DNA of 64,000 nt, taken from positions 1 through 64,000 of the forward strand of contig CAZNOO010000009.1 in assembly GCA_964574705.1 (NCBI GenBank). The letters run 5' to 3'. Source of the stretch: JAHIVB01 sp964574705. Lineage in GTDB: Bacteria > Bacillota_I > Bacilli_A > Izemoplasmatales > Hujiaoplasmataceae. A program made the position numbers and the translations under genes. Shown one piece after another: positions 1 through 6,755 of the stretch (position 1 is the first letter of the stretch; every line of letters starts with the position of its first letter). The notes under the pieces were generated by a model. The model saw only the letters and a list, made by a program, of their open reading frames with translations, made no database searches and was not told where the DNA came from.

Positions 1-345
1 TGGTGGAGCTGCGGGGATTTGAACCCCGGTCCAAAATAGCCAATCATTTGATTTTCTACATGCTTAGTTCCATAAAGATTTCATCGCCAAGCTGTCACGA
101 AACAACCACTCGAGGCAACTAGCCCTATTGAGTTCGCCCTTCACACTTATGGCTGCAGTGATGGGACTATCCTACTTAGCTGAAGTTTAAAGAAACCCGT
201 AGGCTGGTGACTCTAAACCCACTACTTCTTCTTAAGCAGTGAAAGCGTAATTTTGGTTTCCAGTTATGTTTACTGGTACATTTTTAGATCTGCCGATCGC
301 ATGCTTATCAAACTCGAACTATCCTGTCGAATCCAGAACAGCCCC
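1..345 (-). ncRNA. ssrA: tmRNA (transfer-messenger RNA)
   Basis: One-piece tmRNA that rescues stalled ribosomes together with SmpB. The 5' end GGGGCTG pairs with the 3' CAGCTCC, followed by ACCA, so CCA is encoded. The conserved 5' block TTCTGGATTCGACAGG and the T-arm GGTTCAAATCC are both visible. The mRNA-like part has a reading frame ending at a TAA at 232-234; read back it gives NITGNQNYAFTA, probably preceded by V or PV, so the tag is short. The resume codon is not certain from sequence. The YAF-type end resembles mollicute tags (Mesoplasma florum ends NYAFA, read by Lon). The 5' end lies only 5 nt after the smpB stop, so the RNA is probably cut from a joint transcript or started inside smpB. 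Confidence 0.96.
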
Positions 346-350
346 ATATG

Positions 351-800
351 TTACCCGGTATAGTCTTTAGCGACCTTTTCCAGGCGTCTTTTTGCGTCTT
401 CTTCTTTGTTAGACTCTCTTTTGTCGTATTGCTTTTTTCCTTTGCATAAAGCAAGTTCGACTTTGCAGAGACTATTTTTAAGATAGACTTTTGTGGGAAT
501 TAGGGTTAACCCATCGGTCTTTATTTTTTGGCTCAGACGAATGATGTCTCTTTTGCCCATCAAGAGTTTTCTCTCTCTTGTTTCTTCATGATTGAAGATA
601 CTGCCATATTCGTATTTGGAAATGTGCATGTTTACGAGGAACAATTCAAAGTTCTTGATTCTCGCATAAGCGTCACTGATTGCGAGTTTTCCAAGTCGAA
701 CTGACTTGATTTCTGTTCCCATCAGTACAATTCCGCATTCGTAGGTGTCCATAATGAAGTATTCATGTGACACTTTTTTGTTGTTTGCAAGGTTCTTCAT
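351..800 (-). CDS. smpB: SsrA-binding protein SmpB
   Basis: SmpB binds the tRNA-like domain of tmRNA and delivers it to stalled ribosomes. At 149 residues it has the usual family length and runs from the N-terminal NKKVSHEYFI strand, through the GTEIKSVRLGK and SDAYARI core, to the basic C-terminal tail (KRESNKEEDAKRR) that enters the empty mRNA channel. The start is set by AGGAGT 5 nt upstream of the ATG. It follows rnr after 13 nt and precedes ssrA by 5 nt, the common rnr-smpB-ssrA order of Firmicutes, so quality control of translation and RNA decay are probably co-expressed. Confidence 0.97.
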   Translation of the reverse strand: MKNLANNKKVSHEYFIMDTYECGIVLMGTEIKSVRLGKLAISDAYARIKNFELFLVNMHISKYEYGSIFNHEETRERKLLMGKRDIIRLSQKIKTDGLTLIPTKVYLKNSLCKVELALCKGKKQYDKRESNKEEDAKRRLEKVAKDYTG

Positions 801-813
801 ACGGACTCCTTTC

Positions 814-2901
814 CTAGACTAACTGAAAATCCACTCTTCCAAGTAATTTTGAAACGCTTGTGCATTTCACTTTGACAACCTTCCCTATAGTATACTCGAT
901 TCTGGATGAAATGCCAAGATACATCATCTTTTCTTCAATGAATTCGATGGCTTCGGGGAAAGTGGATATATGAACCAATCCTTCAACGGTGTTTGGAAGT
1001 TCAACGAACATTCCAAACCTTGTAAGTGTTGAAACAACACCTTCGAAGATATCTCCGATAAAAGGTTCCATGTATTCGGCTTTCTTCATATCCATGACTT
1101 CACGTTCGGCAATCGTGGCTGTTCGCTCTTGTTTCGAGGATTGAGAAGCAATTTCAGGAAGTTCAAGTTCTTTTTCCTGCAAGGATCTTTGATCAACTTT
1201 TTTTAAGAACAAATAGTCTCTGATATATCGATGGACGATTAAATCTGGATATCTCCTGATTGGCGATGTAAAATGAGTATAATTTTCAAATGCAAGGCCA
1301 TAGTGGCCTACATTGTCTTCACTGTATTTTGCTTTTGCCATCGATCGAAGCATTAACATGTTAATAACTTTTTCGTATTTTGTACCTTCAATCTTGGTTA
1401 AAAGCTTTTGTAAATCCTGATGCGTAATTGGATCTGGAATATGTGAGATATAAGCTAATTCTTTTGCGAGAACAAATAGACTTCCAAGCTTTTCAGAATT
1501 TGGCATTTCATGGATTCTGTAGATAAAAGGCAATTCAAGATGAATCATGTGACTGGCGATGACTTGATTGGCAACGAGCATGAATTCTTCAATGATGTTT
1601 TCGGAGATGCCTCTATCACGAATGACAATGTCTTTTACTTCTCCATGTTCACCGAAAATAATCTTCGGTTCAATGGTTTCAAAGTTGATGGATCCTTCTT
1701 GGGTTCTCGTATCATGAAGAATTTTAGCGAGTTCAGTCATCGACGCGACCGATTCAATCAAATCGGGGTAACGAGACATCACTTCTTGTTTACCATCGAT
1801 AATTGCATTGACGTTTTTATAAGTCATCTGATGACGGCTTTTAATGATCGATGGGAATATGTCGTAACTCGTGACTTCTCCCAAGTGATTGATTTTCATC
1901 TCACAAGAGATTGCAAAACGTTCAACTTGTGGATTGAGAGAGCAGATTCCGTTTGAAAGTTCTCTTGGCAACATCGGGACAACCCGGTCCGCCAAATAAA
2001 CGCTGGTTCCTCTTGAAAATGCTTCTTTGTCTAGTGGACTGTCTTTTTTTACATAGTAGGATACGTCTGCAATATGGACACCAAGGATAAATTCCTTTTC
2101 GTTTCGCTTTTCAATCGAAATAGCATCGTCGATGTCTTTAGTATCGTCTCCGTCAATGGTTACTATCAGGTGCTCTCTTAAATCTCTTCTTCCAGTTTTC
2201 GGTTCTTTGTCAATCGTCGGTTGTATTAATTGAACTTCTTGAAGTACTTCTTCAGGAAAATCCATGACGATATCATTTCTTGCGATGACTTCCAAGATAT
2301 CAATTCCAGGTGCGTTCATATCACCTAGTACTTCTTCCACGACGACTTCAAGAATCTGGAGTTTAGAATATTTGACGACTCTTGCCTTGACAAGAGTATG
2401 GTCAGTCAGTTTTGATGTTTTGTCTCTTCTGACTTTAAAAATGATATCGGATGGATTATTCTTTGGAAAAACTGCGCCTTGGTAGTATTCTCCGATGATG
2501 ACATCGAGACTCCTCTTTAGGACACGTATAATTTCGCCTTCATAGCGATCTTTTCCATTTTCCTTGGTAATCTTAACGAGGCAGTAATCTCCGCGCATAG
2601 CGTCCCCTGTTAGGTTCCTAGGAATGAATACGTCCGGTCTTCCTTCTTCATCAAGCTTCACAAATCCATACCCGGCTTGTTTTAAATCCAGCGTTCCTTT
2701 TAGAAATCCAAACCGTTCGGATAAGTTATATTTTCCATTTTTGTTTTTTGAGATCGTTCCGTCTTTCATTAAATCATCAAGGCTCTTTGAAAATCGTTGA
2801 AATTCGTCTTTGGACGAGACTTTCATTCGACTGGATAATTCAAAAGAATCGCTAGAGCGATAGTTTTTTTGATTCATTGCTTTTAGTATTTCTTCTCTCA
2901 T
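814..2901 (-). CDS. rnr: Ribonuclease R
   Basis: 3'-5' exoribonuclease of the RNB family that degrades structured RNA and works with tmRNA/SmpB on nonstop mRNAs. Its 695 residues hold an N-terminal helical domain, cold-shock-like OB folds (about 65-210), the RNB catalytic domain with the Asp cluster DGDDTKDIDDAIS near residue 250, and a C-terminal S1 domain (about 615-695). It is somewhat shorter than the E. coli enzyme because the Lys-rich C-terminal tail is missing; the protein ends just after the S1 fold. The start has the SD AAGGAGG. It lies downstream of secG, with a terminator-like hairpin between them. Confidence 0.96.
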   Translation of the reverse strand: MREEILKAMNQKNYRSSDSFELSSRMKVSSKDEFQRFSKSLDDLMKDGTISKNKNGKYNLSERFGFLKGTLDLKQAGYGFVKLDEEGRPDVFIPRNLTGDAMRGDYCLVKITKENGKDRYEGEIIRVLKRSLDVIIGEYYQGAVFPKNNPSDIIFKVRRDKTSKLTDHTLVKARVVKYSKLQILEVVVEEVLGDMNAPGIDILEVIARNDIVMDFPEEVLQEVQLIQPTIDKEPKTGRRDLREHLIVTIDGDDTKDIDDAISIEKRNEKEFILGVHIADVSYYVKKDSPLDKEAFSRGTSVYLADRVVPMLPRELSNGICSLNPQVERFAISCEMKINHLGEVTSYDIFPSIIKSRHQMTYKNVNAIIDGKQEVMSRYPDLIESVASMTELAKILHDTRTQEGSINFETIEPKIIFGEHGEVKDIVIRDRGISENIIEEFMLVANQVIASHMIHLELPFIYRIHEMPNSEKLGSLFVLAKELAYISHIPDPITHQDLQKLLTKIEGTKYEKVINMLMLRSMAKAKYSEDNVGHYGLAFENYTHFTSPIRRYPDLIVHRYIRDYLFLKKVDQRSLQEKELELPEIASQSSKQERTATIAEREVMDMKKAEYMEPFIGDIFEGVVSTLTRFGMFVELPNTVEGLVHISTFPEAIEFIEEKMMYLGISSRIEYTIGKVVKVKCTSVSKLLGRVDFQLV

Positions 2902-2929
2902 AGGATCCTCCTTGATCTATAATTTTGCG

Positions 2930-2955
2930 AAAAAAAAGAACACAGTTATGTGTTC
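2930..2955 (-). terminator. Intrinsic terminator after secG
   Basis: On the minus strand GAACAC, a 6-nt loop and GTGTTC are followed by eight T. The hairpin begins at the secG stop codon and ends about 28 nt before the rnr start, so it lies between two genes that look like an operon. It may trim secG mRNA or limit read-through into rnr. Confidence 0.75.
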
Positions 2956-3176
2956 TAAAGAATCAGCGCGAGTACTGTCACAACCGCAAAAGCAAGGCTT
3001 ACGCCCATTGTCAATCTTGCAAGCAACAATTCGGGTCCGCGTTGTTTTTGGTTTTTAAATAAATCTGATTTTTCACCAGAAAAAGTATTTTTGACATCAT
3101 CTTTCGATTCTTGAATCATAACCAATGCGATTAATATTACACTCACAACGAGTAACAACCAGTCTAACCAGCCCAT
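2955..3176 (-). CDS. secG: Protein translocase subunit SecG
   Basis: Small membrane subunit of the SecYEG channel that assists SecA-driven export. The 73 residues form two hydrophobic helices (about 3-20 and 53-72) joined by a polar loop with a conserved-looking QESKDD segment and a QRGPE turn, typical of SecG/YvaL. An upstream in-frame ATG would add six residues, but GGGAGG sits 7 nt before the ATG at 3176, which decides the start. A promoter-like -10 box lies upstream, after the eno terminator. Confidence 0.93.
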   Translation of the reverse strand: MGWLDWLLLVVSVILIALVMIQESKDDVKNTFSGEKSDLFKNQKQRGPELLLARLTMGVSLAFAVVTVLALIL

Positions 3177-3237
3177 AATGAAACCTCCCATCATCCATGC
3201 ATCTACAAATCAATGTAATAATTTTTCGTTCCTATCT

Positions 3238-3246
3238 ATTATAACA
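3238..3246 (-). promoter_or_regulatory. Probable secG promoter, extended -10
   Basis: Minus-strand TGTTATAAT (TG-n-TATAAT) lies between the eno terminator and secG. No good -35 is seen at 17 nt. It would give a leader of about 55 nt. Confidence 0.5.
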
Positions 3247-3286
3247 TAAAAACATGCTTTTGGAAGAGCCAAAAGCATGTTTTTTC
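3247..3286 (-). terminator. Intrinsic terminator after eno
   Basis: Perfect inverted repeat ACATGCTTTTGG / CCAAAAGCATGT (3252-3263 and 3269-3280) with a 5-nt loop and T-rich flanks on both sides. On the minus strand it follows the eno stop. Confidence 0.88.
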
Positions 3287-3298
3287 TGTGAACCTAAT

Positions 3299-4594
3299 TT
3301 ATTTTTTTAAATTATAGAAAGAAGCGAGACCTTTGTATTGTGCAACTTCTCCTAGTTCTTCTTCAATTCTTAGTAATTGGTTGTATTTTGCAATCCGATC
3401 TGTTCTGGAAAGTGAACCAGTTTTGATTTGACCTGCATTGGTAGCGACGGCGATATCAGCAATAATCGTATCTTCAGTTTCACCTGAACGATGGCTGACT
3501 ACTGCGGTGTATCCTGCACGTTTGGCCATTTCGATTGCATCGAACGTCTCTGTCAAAGTACCGATTTGATTGACTTTGATTAGAATCGAGTTCGCGATTC
3601 CTTTGGCAATGCCTTCAGCCAAAATCTTTGTGTTAGTTACGAATAGGTCGTCTCCAACGATTTGGATTTTCTTGCCAAGGCGTTCTGTCATTAACTTCCA
3701 ACCTTCCCAATCGTTTTGGTCATGTCCGTCTTCAATCGAAACGATTGGATATTTGTTGACTAACATTTCATAGAAATCAACCATTTCAGCGCTTGTAAGT
3801 TCTTTGTTTCCTTCTCCGCCTAAAACGTATTTTCCTGTTTCTTTGTTATAGAATTCGCTCGCTGCGACGTCCATTCCTAATACGACGTCTTTTCCAGGTG
3901 CATATCCTGCTTTTTTGATGGCTTCCATGATGACTTCTAGTCCAGCTTCATTGGATTGAAGATTCGGAGCGAATCCGCCTTCATCACCAACTGCGGTATT
4001 GAATCCTTTGGATTTTAATACTTTGGCTAAGTTATGGAATACTTCTGCGCCCATTCTGAGGGCTTCCTTGAATGATGGAGCTCCGACTGGTAAAATCATG
4101 AATTCTTGGAAGTCAATGTTGTTGTCAGCGTGTGATCCACCGTTGATGATGTTCATCATTGGCGTTGGTAGTTGTTTTGCATTGAATCCACCAAGATACA
4201 AATACAGTGGCAATCCGACATAATCAGCGGCTGCTCTTGCGCAAGCCATGGAAACGGCTAAGATTGCGTTTGCGCCTAGTTTAGATTTGTTTGGTGTTCC
4301 ATCAAGTTCAATCATGATTTTATCAAGGAACGTTTGCATTGTAACATCGTATCCTAGTAATGCTGGAGCGATGATGTCATTGACGTTCTTGACTGCCTTT
4401 GTGACGCCTTTTCCTAAGTAACGAGATTTGTCTCCATCTCTTAATTCGATGGCTTCTCTCTCTCCGGTGGAAGCGCCACTTGGAACGATGGCACGTCCGA
4501 AGGCTCCGGATTCTGTGTAAATTTCAACTTCTACAGTTGGATTCCCTCTGGAGTCCAATACTTCTCTTGCATAAATGCTTGTGATATTTGGCAT
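3299..4594 (-). CDS. eno: Enolase
   Basis: Converts 2-phosphoglycerate to phosphoenolpyruvate in glycolysis; it is cytosolic and Mg-dependent. The 431 residues match the family length. Visible marks are the N-terminal AREVLDSRGNPTVEV, the loop PSGASTGEREA, GDEGGFAPN with a catalytic Glu, metal ligands in GMDVAASEF and SIEDGHDQNDW, the catalytic Lys in LIKVNQIGT and the signature SHRSGETEDT. The SD is AGGAG. It follows gpmI and a small membrane gene on the same strand, so two consecutive glycolytic steps are clustered. Confidence 0.98.
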   Translation of the reverse strand: MPNITSIYAREVLDSRGNPTVEVEIYTESGAFGRAIVPSGASTGEREAIELRDGDKSRYLGKGVTKAVKNVNDIIAPALLGYDVTMQTFLDKIMIELDGTPNKSKLGANAILAVSMACARAAADYVGLPLYLYLGGFNAKQLPTPMMNIINGGSHADNNIDFQEFMILPVGAPSFKEALRMGAEVFHNLAKVLKSKGFNTAVGDEGGFAPNLQSNEAGLEVIMEAIKKAGYAPGKDVVLGMDVAASEFYNKETGKYVLGGEGNKELTSAEMVDFYEMLVNKYPIVSIEDGHDQNDWEGWKLMTERLGKKIQIVGDDLFVTNTKILAEGIAKGIANSILIKVNQIGTLTETFDAIEMAKRAGYTAVVSHRSGETEDTIIADIAVATNAGQIKTGSLSRTDRIAKYNQLLRIEEELGEVAQYKGLASFYNLKK

Positions 4595-4631
4595 AATTTA
4601 ATCTCCTTTTATATATATAGTTTCTTTTGTT

Positions 4632-5099
4632 TTAATGTAAAGTTCTTTGAATTCCCAAATAAGTTCCAACACCGAAGATGATCAGGGTGATGAGATAATT
4701 TAAAAATCCCATACTTATCCCCGTGATAGGATTCAGTGTCAATACCAAGATGTGAAAATAATAAGTAATGTCTAAAAATATTTTATAATCCTGAAGCGTA
4801 ATGCTGTTCATTAGAAAAACAGGAACAGTGTTTAGAATTGCAAACGATAAGACCATTCCGATTCCAGCAATGATGGTGTAAACAAGGTGAGCATCTTCTA
4901 CGACTTTCCTGACTGTGGTTCCAATATAGATTGCGATAATCCAATACAGAAAGCCGATGAAAGAAAAATTGATTGAGCTGATTAGATAATAATCGGCATA
5001 CCCTAACACAATTCCAAACGCTACTGACAAGATGAAAGTGTAGAGGATTACGTAGAGCAAGTCTTTCAAATTAACGTTTGATAACTTTCTATTCAACAT
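4632..5099 (-). CDS. Unknown four-helix membrane protein
   Basis: I do not recognise this 155-residue protein. It has four or five hydrophobic segments (about 13-38, 43-60, 73-96, 106-128 and 130-150) with few charges, a short basic N-terminus (MLNRKLSNVNLK) and no signal cleavage site or Cys motif. Its ATG overlaps the last 11 nt of gpmI (ATGTTGAATAG), which points to translational coupling, and eno follows after 37 nt. Position between two glycolytic genes suggests co-expression but says nothing firm about function. Confidence 0.8.
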   Translation of the reverse strand: MLNRKLSNVNLKDLLYVILYTFILSVAFGIVLGYADYYLISSINFSFIGFLYWIIAIYIGTTVRKVVEDAHLVYTIIAGIGMVLSFAILNTVPVFLMNSITLQDYKIFLDITYYFHILVLTLNPITGISMGFLNYLITLIIFGVGTYLGIQRTLH

Positions 5100-6615
5100 T
5101 AGGTACGATCAACGTCTTTCCGGTCATTTCTATCGGTTGGACCAAGTTCATCAATTCGAGCATCGTCGGAGCGATATCACCTAAATTACCGTCTTTGCGA
5201 AGCTCAAGTCCGTGCTTAGTCACAATCAATGGAACAAGATTTGTCGTATGGGCAGTGAAGGGGTTTCCTTCTTCGTCAAGCATCTTTTCACAGTTTCCGT
5301 GGTCCGCGGTAATCAAAGCGATTCCACCGACTTCAAGAACTTTGTCTACGACTCTTCCAACACATTCGTCAACCGTTTCAACCGCTTTGATTGCAGCTGA
5401 GATCATACCGGTATGTCCTACCATGTCGCCATTCGCGAAGTTTAATATAACGGTATCGAAACTTCTAGTCTCTAGTTCTTCTAATACCAAATCAGTGACA
5501 GCTTGCGCACTCATTTCAGGTTGTAAATCGTAGGTTGCGACCTTCGGAGAAGGAATCAAAACGCGTTTTGCACCTTTGATTTCTTTGTCGACGCCTCCGT
5601 CGAAAAAGAAAGTGACATGAGCATATTTTTCAGTTTCCGCAATCCTAAGTTGATTGAGTCCAAGAGCTGAAATGTAATCACCATAAGTATTTGAAAGGTC
5701 ATTGAGTTGATATGCAATTTCTCCTTTGACGGAGTCTGCATATTTCATTGTCGAAACAAAGAATATATTTTCAGGACCACCTTCTGTATTTAAAAGTGGG
5801 GCAGCGGACTTATTGGAATAAGCCGTTCCTATTTCAATCGCTCTGTCCGGTCTGAAATTCATGAAGATGATGGTATCGTTTGATTCGATAAGACCTAAAG
5901 GTTCGACAACGAATGGTTTTACGAATTCGTCAACGATTCCTTCTTCATAGGACTTTAGAATGCCTTCGCTCGCGCTTTTGTAGTGTGGTGCTTTTCCAAA
6001 AGTCATCGAATCATAAGCCAGTTGAATCCGATCCCAGTTTTTGTCTCGATCCATCGCATAATATCTTCCAGATACAGTAGCAATCTCTCCAAAATTGATT
6101 TCTTTGAAAAAAGCTTCTAGTTGTTCAACATACGTAACTGCGGACTTCGGCGGAACGTCTCTTCCATCCAAGAAAGCATGGAAGTAGGCTCTTTCAACAC
6201 CATGTTCTAAGGCATTTCTGAAGATTTCTTTGAAATGCTTGATGTGGGAGTGAACACCTCCATCACTTAGCAATCCAAATATGTGTAGTTTTGATTGATG
6301 TTTCTTTGTGTTTTCGAACCCATGAAGATAAGCGGGGTTTGAATAAAAGGATTTGTCTTTGATGGATACATTGACTCTTGTCAGCGATTGATAAACGATT
6401 CTGCCTGCGCCAAGGTTCATATGTCCGACTTCACTGTTTCCCATTTGACCTTCGGGTAAACCTACGGCTTCTCCAGATGCATCAAGGACGGTGTTCGGAA
6501 ATTCTTGTAGCAACAAGTCCAGATGAGGTTTGTTTGCTAAAGCAAATGCATTGCCTGAAGAGGATTCTGCATACGCGATTCCATCCATGACAATGAGTAC
6601 AACGGGTTTTTTCAT
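5089..6615 (-). CDS. gpmI: 2,3-bisphosphoglycerate-independent phosphoglycerate mutase
   Basis: Interconverts 3- and 2-phosphoglycerate with two Mn ions and a phosphoserine intermediate. The 508 residues fit the alkaline-phosphatase-superfamily iPGM. The N-terminal VIMDG gives a metal-binding Asp, GNSEVGHMNLG (near residue 62) carries the catalytic Ser, and FLDGRDVPP and the C-terminal metal sites NFANGDMVGHTG and ITADHGNCE are all present. It is the first gene of gpmI-membrane gene-eno. The start has the SD GGAGAGGTG. A TATAAT box lies 22 nt upstream of the ATG. Confidence 0.98.
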   Translation of the reverse strand: MKKPVVLIVMDGIAYAESSSGNAFALANKPHLDLLLQEFPNTVLDASGEAVGLPEGQMGNSEVGHMNLGAGRIVYQSLTRVNVSIKDKSFYSNPAYLHGFENTKKHQSKLHIFGLLSDGGVHSHIKHFKEIFRNALEHGVERAYFHAFLDGRDVPPKSAVTYVEQLEAFFKEINFGEIATVSGRYYAMDRDKNWDRIQLAYDSMTFGKAPHYKSASEGILKSYEEGIVDEFVKPFVVEPLGLIESNDTIIFMNFRPDRAIEIGTAYSNKSAAPLLNTEGGPENIFFVSTMKYADSVKGEIAYQLNDLSNTYGDYISALGLNQLRIAETEKYAHVTFFFDGGVDKEIKGAKRVLIPSPKVATYDLQPEMSAQAVTDLVLEELETRSFDTVILNFANGDMVGHTGMISAAIKAVETVDECVGRVVDKVLEVGGIALITADHGNCEKMLDEEGNPFTAHTTNLVPLIVTKHGLELRKDGNLGDIAPTMLELMNLVQPIEMTGKTLIVPNVE

Positions 6616-6637
6616 TTTTTCACCTCTCCAACCCCTA

Positions 6638-6643
6638 ATTATA
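6638..6643 (-). promoter_or_regulatory. Probable gpmI promoter (-10)
   Basis: Minus-strand TATAAT lies 22 nt before the gpmI start. TTTCAA at 17 nt spacing is a weak -35. It is divergent to the maltosyltransferase promoter within the same 140-bp gap. Confidence 0.5.
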
Positions 6644-6729
6644 CTATAGTTACTTGCTTTTTGAAAGTAAATTCAACCCTTTGTAAACACTTACACATTG
6701 TAAATTGTCACACTACTTTCAAATCTTTT

Positions 6730-6738
6730 TGATATAAT
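6730..6738 (+). promoter_or_regulatory. Extended -10 promoter, short leader
   Basis: TGATATAAT is an extended -10 (TG-n-TATAAT). The last T is 17 nt from the ATG at 6756, so a start site 6-7 nt downstream would place the 5' end inside or at the GAGGTG SD. No -35 consensus is seen. Confidence 0.6.
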
Positions 6739-6755
6739 AGAGGAGAGGTGAAATT

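Noticed and set aside
1..45. tRNA-like acceptor and T-arm at the window start as a tRNA gene
   Set aside because: No anticodon arm follows; the matching 5' half lies 300 nt away, so it is the 3' end of tmRNA.
5078..5533. 151-codon plus-strand frame opposite gpmI
   Set aside because: Low-complexity Ser/Thr/Pro shadow of gpmI with no own promoter or SD.
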